From Bacillus sp. FJAT-27264 (GTDB lineage: Bacteria; Bacillota; Bacilli; Paenibacillales; Paenibacillaceae), in contig NZ_MAQW01000001.1 in the NCBI RefSeq assembly GCF_001682855.1, positions 1,753,570-1,817,569 on the forward strand: a DNA stretch of 64,000 bases, given 5' to 3'. Positions 42,266 through 50,801 of the stretch are shown here, in pieces (position 1 is the stretch's first letter; every line of letters begins with the position of its first letter). The notes beneath the pieces are model-generated. The model searched no databases. It was not told the origin of the DNA and saw only the letters and a program-made list of their open reading frames with translations. The position numbers were made by a program, and so were the translations under genes.

Positions 42266-43360
42266 TCAGGTTCCTATCGGGCGAACAGTCTCCCCGATAT
42301 AAATGTTGGATTTGCATACTTGTCCGTAAAACAACTGATCTTCGTTGCCATCAATCATGTTCAGCAATAACCCGGCAGCACATTGTCCCATTTCATAAAA
42401 AGGCTGTGTGATTCCAGTTACATTTAATTTGATTCTGCGGTTTAAATTTTCTGCATCATAGGTGACGAGCGATACATCCTCAGGTACGCGAACATTCATA
42501 CTTTGTAACGAACGGAGGGCCGCCTCGGCAATTTGATCATTTGCAGTAAATACAGCCGTGAACGACATTTCTTTCATTTTTCTCTCTAGAACATCACAAT
42601 AATGGTCAAATTCATCAGAGAAATCCTCATACTTGGTGGGAATAAACACTTCGAATTCATGCGAATACGGCAGTCCCGAGTCAACAATTGCCTGCTTGAA
42701 GCCCATAAGCCGTTCATTGATCGTGCTTATATTACTATTTTTAATAAATAGCATTTGCCTATGTCCTTGTTCGATGAGCAGCTTGGTCAGGTTGTAAGCG
42801 CCTGCAATATTATCGCTGGTTACATACGGAATGCTTGTGTTGTAGACCACCCGATCCAAGCTTATGTATTTGATCCCGTGATCCTGAAGTAAGGAGAAGA
42901 TCCGATTATTAATCTCTTCATGCCCTTCACTCATAAAGGGACTTAGGATCACCCCTTCTACCTTTCTTTCGACTGCCCCTCGTACGAGGGATTCCAGCTT
43001 TTCAAGATTCCGGTCATCACTTGAACTTAACAGCTGATAGCCCCGTAGAAACAAGACATCTTCCACTCCTCGCAGTGCAGTCGCCCAGATCGGATTATCG
43101 ATGCCGAACACAAAAGCAGCCACCAGACGCGTACCACCTTGCAAAATCTCCTTCTCTTTATTCATGAAGGTTCCTCTGCGGCTATCCCGGATAAGCCACC
43201 CTTCCTCCGTGAGCTCCTTGATCGCCTTTTCAATCGTATTCACACTAGACTCATAATATCGGGCGAACTCGCGGCTGGATGGTAGCCTATAGCCCTCAGT
43301 CCACTCTCCGCTTATCAGCCTTTGCTTGATATCTTCTTTGATAACCGAATACTTAGCCAC
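42266..43360 (-). CDS. GntR-LacI hybrid transcriptional regulator (AraR-like)
   Basis: The 364-residue protein joins a GntR winged helix (about residues 3-70, with GYRLPSSREFARYYESSVNTIEKAIKEL) to a periplasmic-binding-protein-like sensor (RLVAAFVFGIDNPIWATAL, and later SLVTYDAENLNRRIKLNVTGI). This is the architecture of AraR, which binds a sugar effector and releases DNA. I place the start at the GTG at 43360, 9 bp after GAGGAG, because the ATG at 43390 lies upstream of the predicted transcription start. A TGTATCA half-site shared between its promoter and that of the transporter locus suggests it controls both. Confidence 0.85.
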   Translation of the reverse strand: MAKYSVIKEDIKQRLISGEWTEGYRLPSSREFARYYESSVNTIEKAIKELTEEGWLIRDSRRGTFMNKEKEILQGGTRLVAAFVFGIDNPIWATALRGVEDVLFLRGYQLLSSSDDRNLEKLESLVRGAVERKVEGVILSPFMSEGHEEINNRIFSLLQDHGIKYISLDRVVYNTSIPYVTSDNIAGAYNLTKLLIEQGHRQMLFIKNSNISTINERLMGFKQAIVDSGLPYSHEFEVFIPTKYEDFSDEFDHYCDVLERKMKEMSFTAVFTANDQIAEAALRSLQSMNVRVPEDVSLVTYDAENLNRRIKLNVTGITQPFYEMGQCAAGLLLNMIDGNEDQLFYGQVCKSNIYIGETVRPIGT

Positions 43361-43392
43361 AGCTTCATTCTCCTCATGTAATCTTATCATTC

Positions 43393-43421
43393 ACTGTACC
43401 CTTCGCCCCAATCTGTGTCAA
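43393..43421 (-). promoter_or_regulatory. Promoter of the GntR/LacI regulator
   Basis: On the minus strand TTGACA (43416-43421) and TACAGT (43393-43398) are separated by 17 bp. The transcript would start near 43386, which excludes the ATG at 43390 as the start codon. Confidence 0.7.
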
Positions 43422-43434
43422 GTTTCTTGATACA
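43414..43434. promoter_or_regulatory. Inverted repeat over regulator -35 box
   Basis: TGTGTCAAG-TTT-CTTGATACA is an inverted repeat matching at 8 of 9 positions and covering the -35 box. It contains the half-site TGTATCA found twice upstream of the lplB-type promoter. Autoregulation is likely. Confidence 0.6.
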
Positions 43435-43436
43435 AG

Positions 43437-43472
43437 AAAACAAAATCCACAACCTCGTCTGAAGTTGTGGAT
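43437..43472 (-). terminator. Rho-independent terminator of the allantoinase gene
   Basis: On the minus strand ATCCACAAC pairs with GTTGTGGAT around an 11-nt loop, followed by TTTTGTTTTC. It lies about 95 bp after the allantoinase stop. Confidence 0.75.
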
Positions 43473-43566
43473 GGATATGAAGGCGATGAATATGCCGCCG
43501 GAGCGAATTCAAGAGCATGAATGGAGGCTTTATACATATAACTCCAAAACTAGCTCCATTCGATCA

Positions 43567-44961
43567 TTAACCCATTATATCTACTAATTGCGTCCCCTCC
43601 GGTTTCTGCCATTGACCGTTCTTACCTACGCCCTCGTTCTCCAGCACACGCCCATCTTGTACAACGACCTTACCACGCACGATCGTTCCGACAATGCTAC
43701 TTGGGAAAGTATGCCCCATGTACAGACTTTGCTTATGTTTGGCGTAGTAATTGTCTTCAGTTACGGTAAATGGTGTATCCAGGTCGATAATCGCTAGATC
43801 GGCGTCCATGCCCACGGCAATCTTGCCTTTGCGATCCGCAAGGTCAAAGCGCTCGGCAGGAGCGGAAGCGGTCATACGGGCGATCTGCTCCAGTGGAATA
43901 TGGTTCGCCTGAGACAATTCCAGTGCAGCCAGCAGCGTAAACTGCCCGCCGCTAATGCCGCCCCATGCCTGAAACAAATTGAAATCCTTAGGGTCTTTCA
44001 TGTCATATGGACATGGCGAGTGGTCCGAGGTCAGCATGTCGAACTTGCCTGCAGCGACCAGTTCAATCAGCTTCTTCTGCTCAGAGGCTTCACGCAGCGG
44101 GGGTGCACATTTGGCGATGCTGCCCCGTTCGCGAAGAGCGTCATGATTAAATAACAGATAGTGCGCACACGTCTCTACAGTTACATTCATTCCGCGGCTT
44201 TTCGCATCCTCTATCTTGCCCACCGCTGCCTCAGAACTGATATGCACGAAGTGCAGTGCACAACCGGTGATCTCTGCATAATACAGCGCCCGCTCAACCG
44301 CTTCGACTTCAGCAAGAATCGGTCGTGTCGCCAGATAATCATCGGCACTTACACAGCCTGCCTGTTCCTTCTCCGCCTTGAGCCAATTCGTGATCGCCGC
44401 ACTCTCCGCATGCAACGCCAGCACTTTGCCCAGCTTGGCGATCTGCTTCATTCCACTGAGCAGCGTCATCTCATCTACGGCTTCAAACTCTTTGTTACCT
44501 GTCGTAGACAGAAATGCCTTAAATCCGATAACACCAGACTTCGCAAGCGGCGCAAGATCGTCTTCATTCCCTGGCACAAGCCCGCCCCACAAACCGAAGT
44601 CCACGATTGACTTCTCATTGCCAAGCCTTGCTTTATCCAGCAGCGCTTCACAGTTAACCGTCGAAGGAATTCCGTTCAGCGGCATGTCGAAGAAGGTTGT
44701 ACATCCTCCTGCCGCCATCATCGACGATCCAGTAGAGAACCCCTCCCAATGCTCACGCCCCGGCTCACTGAAATGAACATGAACATCAACCATCCCTGGC
44801 ATAACGACCTGACCCGCTGCATTCCACTCCTGACGGGCTGAGGCAGCCAGCTCCGATGTAATTACTTTGATCTTGCCATCCTTGATGCCGATGTCAACCT
44901 GCTCTACACCTGTCGGGAGTACAACTACTCCATTACGGACGATTAGATCCATCTGTTCCAT
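43567..44961 (-). CDS. allB: Allantoinase
   Basis: The 464-residue cyclic amidohydrolase would open the hydantoin ring of allantoin to give allantoate. It has the metal-binding GMVDVHVHFSEPGREHWEGF near residue 55, FKAFLSTTGN with the carboxylated Lys, LALHAESA, VHISSEAAV, and TSDHSPCPYDMKD, which distinguishes allantoinases from dihydroorotases. The ATG at 44961 follows AGGAG; the 27-codon longer frame overlaps the permease gene. It lies 34 bp after the NCS1 permease, so import and the first hydrolysis step are co-expressed. Confidence 0.92.
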   Translation of the reverse strand: MEQMDLIVRNGVVVLPTGVEQVDIGIKDGKIKVITSELAASARQEWNAAGQVVMPGMVDVHVHFSEPGREHWEGFSTGSSMMAAGGCTTFFDMPLNGIPSTVNCEALLDKARLGNEKSIVDFGLWGGLVPGNEDDLAPLAKSGVIGFKAFLSTTGNKEFEAVDEMTLLSGMKQIAKLGKVLALHAESAAITNWLKAEKEQAGCVSADDYLATRPILAEVEAVERALYYAEITGCALHFVHISSEAAVGKIEDAKSRGMNVTVETCAHYLLFNHDALRERGSIAKCAPPLREASEQKKLIELVAAGKFDMLTSDHSPCPYDMKDPKDFNLFQAWGGISGGQFTLLAALELSQANHIPLEQIARMTASAPAERFDLADRKGKIAVGMDADLAIIDLDTPFTVTEDNYYAKHKQSLYMGHTFPSSIVGTIVRGKVVVQDGRVLENEGVGKNGQWQKPEGTQLVDIMG

Positions 44962-44995
44962 CGTGATTCGCTCCTTTGTCTTGTCCTTTGTCCAT

Positions 44996-46390
44996 CTATT
45001 CGAAAATCGTGCCGCGCTTGAAGGACGAGCCTTTGAATGCATATTTCGTCAGCAAGAAGTACGAGAACCCTGCGACGATAAAGCCAACGATCCAGCCGAG
45101 GTCTACTTCTATGAATGCCGCAGCAGCACCAAGCGTCATGGCGAGGATTGCGCTTGGATTGTACCCAGCAAAGCTGCCGTTCTCCCGATACAACTCAGCC
45201 ACATCCACCTTCTGACGACGCAGGATATAGAATTCAACCAGCAGAATGGCAACGATTGGCCCTAAGAATGCTGAGTAGATCAAGACAAACATGCTCAGAC
45301 CATGCGCTGAAGAGTCCTTCACCAGTACCCACGGGAAGGAGCAAAGTGCCAGCAAACCCGTTATCGCTACTGCAGGTTTGTACTTTAGCTTTGTAACAAA
45401 CGAGATAACGTATGCGGGAGGAACAATATTCGCCACCATGTTAACTGCAATAACACCGATCACGATAAATGCGGATACAGCAACGGTGATATACGAATTG
45501 TTGACAATAATAGCGAACGCCTTGACCGGGTTGGAGATCCCTGTTGCCGCTGCCATCATTGCACCGATTGTCAGTACGAAGCCGTAGGCGATCGTAATCG
45601 GGCTGAAGTACAGGAAGCTTCGTTTCCCATCACTGATCCCTGGCTTCAGTTCGCGGGAGTAGTCTGCTGCACTCAGGAATATTGCCGCATAGTTACCCAG
45701 AAAAACCATGATAAAGGAGAAGAATGGCAGGCCCCATGTTCCCTTCGCATTGACCCAGTTATGCATGATAGCATCACTGTGTGAATTCACCAACAGTCCA
45801 AATACATAGATTAGTGCGAGTACGATTACGATTGATGCGAGCGTCTCCACCCACTTAATAGCATGAAACCCATATAGCGAAAGGCCGATCTGGATAAGCT
45901 GCAAAGCGACAAAGCAGACTGGAATACTGTCAAAGCTGCCGCCTGTGACGACCTTGACAATCTCATTGAGCGCTGTTGCACCAACCCAACTCTGGAAACC
46001 GTACCAAATAATCGCCGGTATACCTCGAAGGAAGGAGGAGATGATAGCTCCCTTGGTACCAAACGACATCCGAAGCTGTACGACATACGGAACACCTGTA
46101 CGATAGCCGAAGCGATCATTGAGTGCGAAGATGACTGAGATGAGCCCGATGGCGATGATCGCAGCTACAAAAGTCTGCACGAGATTCAAGTTAGCAACGC
46201 CGGCAGCAATAAGACTCGCACCAAGTGTCATATTCCCTAGATTGACACCATCACCGATCCACATAAACATGTAAGAGATAACCCCTACTTTCCGATCCTT
46301 TTCTTGCTTCGGTCGAAGGGACTCGTCAACATACATCTCTTCTTTCAATTGGGACTGCTTCTGAATGTGACCCGCCAAATCCATAGACAT
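44996..46390 (-). CDS. pucI: NCS1 family allantoin/hydantoin permease
   Basis: The 464-residue membrane protein has about 12 helices and the NCS1 features MFMWIGDGVNLGNMTLGASLIAAG (helix 1) and RMSFGTKGAIISSFLRGIPAIIWYGFQSWVGA (helix 3). NCS1 carriers of this group (PucI, Mhp1) import allantoin or hydantoins with Na+ or H+. GGGAG precedes the ATG. Its neighbour downstream is allantoinase. The promoter region carries an AT-rich inverted repeat covering the -10 box, so it is likely repressed by a local or nitrogen regulator. The symbol is by analogy. Confidence 0.85.
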   Translation of the reverse strand: MSMDLAGHIQKQSQLKEEMYVDESLRPKQEKDRKVGVISYMFMWIGDGVNLGNMTLGASLIAAGVANLNLVQTFVAAIIAIGLISVIFALNDRFGYRTGVPYVVQLRMSFGTKGAIISSFLRGIPAIIWYGFQSWVGATALNEIVKVVTGGSFDSIPVCFVALQLIQIGLSLYGFHAIKWVETLASIVIVLALIYVFGLLVNSHSDAIMHNWVNAKGTWGLPFFSFIMVFLGNYAAIFLSAADYSRELKPGISDGKRSFLYFSPITIAYGFVLTIGAMMAAATGISNPVKAFAIIVNNSYITVAVSAFIVIGVIAVNMVANIVPPAYVISFVTKLKYKPAVAITGLLALCSFPWVLVKDSSAHGLSMFVLIYSAFLGPIVAILLVEFYILRRQKVDVAELYRENGSFAGYNPSAILAMTLGAAAAFIEVDLGWIVGFIVAGFSYFLLTKYAFKGSSFKRGTIFE

Positions 46391-46432
46391 CTCCGCTCAC
46401 TCCCTTTTTTCTGGTTCGTCATCTAAGAGGTT

Positions 46433-46471
46433 ATATAACATAACTTTAATATGTTATATTTCCTTACTCAA
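46433..46471 (-). promoter_or_regulatory. Promoter of permease-allantoinase operon with overlapping dyad
   Basis: On the minus strand TTGAGT (46466-46471) and TAAAGT (46443-46448) are 17 bp apart. The inverted repeat ATATAACAT-N9-ATGTTATAT (46433-46459) is centred on the -10 box, as expected for an operator. Confidence 0.5.
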
Positions 46472-46567
46472 TCTTTATATTCTTCATTTTATCATCTATT
46501 TTTTATAAATCATCAGCAAAATCGTAGATTATCTTTCAATCTATTGGTGAATATGCACAAAATAAAG

Positions 46568-46582
46568 TAACATATAATGTTA
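46568..46582. promoter_or_regulatory. Second TAACAT/ATGTTA dyad upstream of the permease
   Basis: TAACAT-ATA-ATGTTA repeats the half-site of the dyad at 46433-46459, about 120 bp further upstream. A looser TAACA-AAA-TGTTG lies in the allantoate amidohydrolase promoter (52158-52170). Confidence 0.4.
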
Positions 46583-46634
46583 TATTTATTCCAATGGTGG
46601 TTATAGACATTTTTGAAAGCAAGCTTCAACTGCA

Positions 46635-46665
46635 CAAAAAAACTGCCGGCATACACTCGGCAGTT
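46635..46665 (-). terminator. Rho-independent terminator after the amidase gene
   Basis: On the minus strand AACTGCCG pairs with CGGCAGTT around a 9-nt loop and runs into TTTTTTTG. It ends the amidohydrolase-aminotransferase-permease-amidase transcript and separates it from the permease-allantoinase operon. Confidence 0.8.
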
Positions 46666-46702
46666 ACTTAGTTCAAAAGATATGAAGATACTATACCCTC
46701 AT

Positions 46703-48016
46703 CTATTCAGCAGTGGACACCTTTGTATCACCATACCTTACCGCCACCCAATTCAGCAGCGCCCGATCCCGGCCCGGAGCGGCAACGAATGACACCCCGA
46801 TTGGCAGACCGTCCTCACGCCACACTGGAACTGTTAATTGCGGCAGCCCTGCCAGACCCGCTATGCACGATAGTTGCATGACTTTTGCACGATATGCCTC
46901 AGCTTCCTCCCCTTGGAGCCCACACAGCGGAGCGACACCCGGCGCAGTCGGCAATACCAACAGCCCATCCACACCTAGCAGACTCGACAGCTCTGCACGC
47001 ATCACCGTTCGCAGCTCCTGCGCCCAAGTGATGTCCGCTTGCCGTAGCGTACCTGTCCACTTCAGCCGCTCTGCAATTCCCGGTCCGAAGACAGGCTGAT
47101 GCCGCGTTACCCACGTCCCATGTTCCCGCCATATCTCCATTCCTTGCACCAGACGAAAAACTTGCGACCACAAAGTGAGCCCCTGACCAAGCAATGCATA
47201 CTCCTCAGGCACTGAGTAAAGAGCTTGCTCCATCCACACCTTCCACACTTGGTCAGTCAGATGAACAGATGCCAAAGGCAAGGGATAATCCCCCTGCAAC
47301 TTGCCCACATGTGCCAGCAACTCGTCCCGATCTACCGCCTCCGGCACAGCCCATGTCTCTTCATCCATATAGATCTTATGAAATGAAGTGACAGCTGGGT
47401 CACTCTCGTCAGCCAACAATACTTCGCCAACCTCAACGATCCATTGCAATTTCCGACTCATCCAGCCCACGGTATCAAAACTGTGCGCCAGCGGAATCAC
47501 CCCATCCAGCGATACCATGCCATGTGTTGGACGGAAACCGTACACCCCGCAATAGGATGAGGGAATCCGCACCGATCCACCTGTGTCAGTGCCGATTGCA
47601 AATTCAATATCATCAGCTGCCGCCGCAACTGCTGAACCACTGGAGGAGCCTCCAGGGATTCTCGTTGAATCCGCCGGGTTGATCGGCGTGCCGTAGTGGG
47701 CATTTTCTCCGTTCAAGCTGTACATCAGTTCGTCGGTATGTGTCATGCCATCAAGCGCCGCACCCGCCGCCAGCAATCGCTGAACAACCTCCGCATGGCG
47801 GGGCGCCGCTTCATGGGTGCGCAGCCAGTCCGGATTGCCCGCTGCATTCGTATGCCCCGCAACCGCGACGACATCCTTGAGCGCGAAGCGTGTACCATTT
47901 AATCTACCCTCGCCAGACGGTGGCACAATAACATTGGGCGCAATATAGGCTTGATAAGCTTGCCGTTCTAACTTACTGCTTGTCTGGTTAGCACGATGAT
48001 GTTGATCAGAGCTCAT
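46703..48016 (-). CDS. Amidase signature family hydrolase
   Basis: The 437-residue enzyme has the complete Ser-cisSer-Lys triad of the amidase signature family: Lys in TRFALKDVVAVAG, the cis-Ser in RIPGGSSSGSAVAAAADD, and the nucleophile Ser in GTDTGGSVRIPSSYCGVYGFRPT. It hydrolyses an amide to acid and ammonia, or a related carbamoyl bond. Position within the allantoin locus suggests an intermediate of ureide breakdown (for example oxamate, allophanate or a ureido acid), but the substrate is not known. The ATG at 48016 follows AAGGAGGTG and overlaps the upstream permease gene by 11 bp. Confidence 0.87.
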   Translation of the reverse strand: MSSDQHHRANQTSSKLERQAYQAYIAPNVIVPPSGEGRLNGTRFALKDVVAVAGHTNAAGNPDWLRTHEAAPRHAEVVQRLLAAGAALDGMTHTDELMYSLNGENAHYGTPINPADSTRIPGGSSSGSAVAAAADDIEFAIGTDTGGSVRIPSSYCGVYGFRPTHGMVSLDGVIPLAHSFDTVGWMSRKLQWIVEVGEVLLADESDPAVTSFHKIYMDEETWAVPEAVDRDELLAHVGKLQGDYPLPLASVHLTDQVWKVWMEQALYSVPEEYALLGQGLTLWSQVFRLVQGMEIWREHGTWVTRHQPVFGPGIAERLKWTGTLRQADITWAQELRTVMRAELSSLLGVDGLLVLPTAPGVAPLCGLQGEEAEAYRAKVMQLSCIAGLAGLPQLTVPVWREDGLPIGVSFVAAPGRDRALLNWVAVRYGDTKVSTAE

Positions 48017-49448
48017 CCGGCGCACCTCCTTGGTTAAAATCATCTTTCACTGCTCTCACATCAGCTTCTGATGCTAATCGTTCCAGACGATGCGGAACCA
48101 GCTCCATCAGCAGCGCCAGCAGAATTCCGACAAGCAAGCCATTACCGAGTAACGGTCGCAGTAATGCAGGGAGTGAGACAAAGGTCGTCGCAGGCAACCC
48201 CATCAGGATCACTCCTACGAAAAGCGGTATACCCGCTGCATACAGATTGACCGAATCCTCCATTCTGACTTGCCGGAAATAATTAAGCGATGAAAATAAC
48301 AGTCGCACATACGTCACCAGCAACACTGCGCTTCCTATACTCAGCGGTAACAATGTCATCCAGTCACTCACCACCGGAATCAATCCGACGATCATAAAGA
48401 GCAGCGCCCCCAGTACAAACGGCAACCGCTCCCTAATGCGTGTCTGTTGAAGAAAGCCGATGGATGACACATAAGGTGCATAAGGGACCGTCCCCAGTAC
48501 ACCGGACAACACTGTAAGTACACCGCTAATTGTAAATGAGCGCCGATACGTTTTGTCGTCTGCTTCCTGTTCATAGATGTCATCAGTTCCCTTGATCGCC
48601 CCGAACGTATTGGATGTATTCACCAGTCCTGCAATTACCGCGATCAGTATCACACCAATATCTAGTCCGCTCCAGCTCTGCGGCATACCTACCGGAAACA
48701 ACCAGCGCCCTATACCTGCCCCTTCACTTGTCACGCTTGCTGGTACTGATTGTGTGACCCCAGTCAACTCATGACCCGCTCCAAATAACACGGCATACAC
48801 TGCCCAGCCCGCCACGATTCCGATCAGCAGCGCATAAGGAGCCACTCTGCGTCCGCCCTTGATGACAATCCAGATTGTCAATAAGGCTACCGCCGATGCT
48901 AAACCAAATACTGCTGGATGAAGCACCCGCTGCGCCTCGGACATGCCTGGAGATATGCCCATCATTCCTTCGAGGAAGATCAAGTTCAGACGACAACCGA
49001 GCAGAAACATAAATACCGCCATCACCCGAGCCGTGAACAGCCGGGCCAGCCAGGCTCCCCAGCCCGTAACACCAAGCAAAATCGTCACGACTCCCGACAG
49101 CACCACCCCCACTGCCAGACTCGCTCCAACCTCCTGCAGACTTCGTCCGATGGAAGGTGCAGCCGCGCACAGTCCGAGAATCACTCCCCACCACAACCCC
49201 GACTGACCTTCCATTATCGCCCTGCGATGTCCGATTGCCGCCTGCATTACACTAGCAATGCCTGTCAGCACAAACGAGATTTGAACCAGCATCTCTATCT
49301 GGGTATGCCCTAATCGAAATGCTGCCCCGACCGTAATCGGGATCACAACTGTATTCGTAAATAAAAAGAAAAACCACTGCAATCCAGCAGCCCAACGCAA
49401 AGCCCCAAGCCACTGTTTATTCGCGACATTGCTACGCTTCCCACTCAC
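48006..49448 (-). CDS. NCS2 family purine/xanthine permease
   Basis: The 480-residue protein has about 14 helices and the NCS2 features QWFFFLFTNTVVIPITVG near the start and GLVNTSNTFGAIKGTDDIYEQ in the helix 10 region, where UraA/XanQ-type carriers hold substrate-binding residues. It should import a purine, xanthine or uric acid with H+. The start codon is GTG at 49448, 8 bp after GGAGG. It is translationally coupled to the amidase downstream. The locus has no uricase or xanthine dehydrogenase gene in view, so its cargo may be a ureide or be processed by enzymes elsewhere. Confidence 0.87.
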   Translation of the reverse strand: MSGKRSNVANKQWLGALRWAAGLQWFFFLFTNTVVIPITVGAAFRLGHTQIEMLVQISFVLTGIASVMQAAIGHRRAIMEGQSGLWWGVILGLCAAAPSIGRSLQEVGASLAVGVVLSGVVTILLGVTGWGAWLARLFTARVMAVFMFLLGCRLNLIFLEGMMGISPGMSEAQRVLHPAVFGLASAVALLTIWIVIKGGRRVAPYALLIGIVAGWAVYAVLFGAGHELTGVTQSVPASVTSEGAGIGRWLFPVGMPQSWSGLDIGVILIAVIAGLVNTSNTFGAIKGTDDIYEQEADDKTYRRSFTISGVLTVLSGVLGTVPYAPYVSSIGFLQQTRIRERLPFVLGALLFMIVGLIPVVSDWMTLLPLSIGSAVLLVTYVRLLFSSLNYFRQVRMEDSVNLYAAGIPLFVGVILMGLPATTFVSLPALLRPLLGNGLLVGILLALLMELVPHRLERLASEADVRAVKDDFNQGGAPDEL

Positions 49449-49526
49449 TGACTGAACCTCCTCCTAACCCCAAAGACCTCAGTCTATTCAAACCCTGTGC
49501 CCCGAAAAACACATGACACTCTTACA

Positions 49527-50765
49527 TCAGTTTGCAGCCCGCTCCACTCCGTACACATCAAGCGCCGCCTGCATTCCACGTCCCACCTCAATCTTCGCCT
49601 GATGTCTAATCAATACAGCTTCCAGTGCAGACAGCACAAACAATACATTTTCCTTACGACAGCTATAGCCCATCGTGCCAATCCGCCAGATTTGACCATG
49701 TAGCGGACCAAACGAACTAGCGATCTCAATTCCGAACTGTTCCAGTAGCATCTGCCGCACCGATTCTCCGTTGATGACCGCCGGAATTTTTACACAAGTC
49801 ACCATTGGCGCTTTCCACGGTACATCATTGAACAGCTCCAGGCCCATGCCACGAATTCCCGCCATCAACGCCCGTTCATGCAGACGATGCCGCTCGAATC
49901 TCGCTTCCAGCCCTTCCTCCAGCACGATCCGTACACCTTCACGAAGCGCATACAGCATCGAGGTCGCTTCCGTATGGTGATTCAATCTACGCGGTCCCCA
50001 GTAATCCTGAAGCTGACTGAGGTCAAAATAATTACTTCGAATCGGCACGCGCACCTCAAGGCGATCCTGCTCCTGCGCGACACCGCGCTCAACCTTTTTG
50101 CGCGTCAACAGTAGCTTCTCAATCACTTCGTTATACGTAATCGGTGCCATTCCGGACGGGACGGACAGACATTTTTGCGTACCGCCGATCACAGCATCAA
50201 GCTGCCACTCATCCACCTTGACCGGCGTTCCACCCAGCGTCGCTACCGCATCAACAACTGTCAATACCCCAAGTTCCCGGCACGCAGGACCGATCAGATC
50301 GAGCGGTTGCATACAACCCGTCGAAGTCTCACCATGCACGATAGCCAACACTTTGGGCTGAATACGACGCACTTCTTCAATCACCGCCTGCTGGTCGAAT
50401 ACCTGCCCCCAAGGACACTCCATCAGATGCACATCCGCCCCGCAGCGCTCGGCGATCTCCGTAAGCAGATGCCCGAAACGACCAAAGATCGGCACTAGCA
50501 CCCTATCGCCTGGCTCGATCACGCTGCACAGCACCGCCTCCAGACCAGATCGCGATGTACCATCGATTGGGAATGCCCACTTATTGTTCGTTTGGAACAC
50601 TTGCCGGAGCATGTCCATCGTCTCGTTCATCATCGTGGTAAACGCCGGGTCGAACTGCCCCAATATCGGCGTACTCATCGCACGCAGCACACGAGGATCT
50701 ACCTCCACAGGCCCAGGTGTCATAATTGTCCGTAAGGGTGCTTGAATTTCCCGATAGTTCGTCAT
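49527..50765 (-). CDS. pucG: (S)-Ureidoglycine/alanine-glyoxylate aminotransferase (PucG-like)
   Basis: The 412-residue PLP enzyme is a fold-type I class V aminotransferase: MTPGPVEVDPRVLRAMSTPILGQFDP at the start, HGETSTGCMQP, TVVDAVATLGGTPVKVDEWQLD with the PLP-ring Asp, and the Schiff-base Lys in GGTQKCLSVPSG. PucG of B. subtilis transfers the amino group of ureidoglycine to glyoxylate in purine breakdown, and this context matches. GAGGAGG precedes the ATG. It lies between the allantoate amidohydrolase and the NCS2 permease. Confidence 0.88.
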   Translation of the reverse strand: MTNYREIQAPLRTIMTPGPVEVDPRVLRAMSTPILGQFDPAFTTMMNETMDMLRQVFQTNNKWAFPIDGTSRSGLEAVLCSVIEPGDRVLVPIFGRFGHLLTEIAERCGADVHLMECPWGQVFDQQAVIEEVRRIQPKVLAIVHGETSTGCMQPLDLIGPACRELGVLTVVDAVATLGGTPVKVDEWQLDAVIGGTQKCLSVPSGMAPITYNEVIEKLLLTRKKVERGVAQEQDRLEVRVPIRSNYFDLSQLQDYWGPRRLNHHTEATSMLYALREGVRIVLEEGLEARFERHRLHERALMAGIRGMGLELFNDVPWKAPMVTCVKIPAVINGESVRQMLLEQFGIEIASSFGPLHGQIWRIGTMGYSCRKENVLFVLSALEAVLIRHQAKIEVGRGMQAALDVYGVERAAN

Positions 50766-50801
50766 TTGGTCTGCCTCCTCAAATCCATATCATGATATAT
50801 G

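Noticed and set aside
43440-43475. Possible regulatory dyad between regulator and allantoinase
   Set aside because: Better explained as the allantoinase terminator, because a T-rich run follows on the minus strand.
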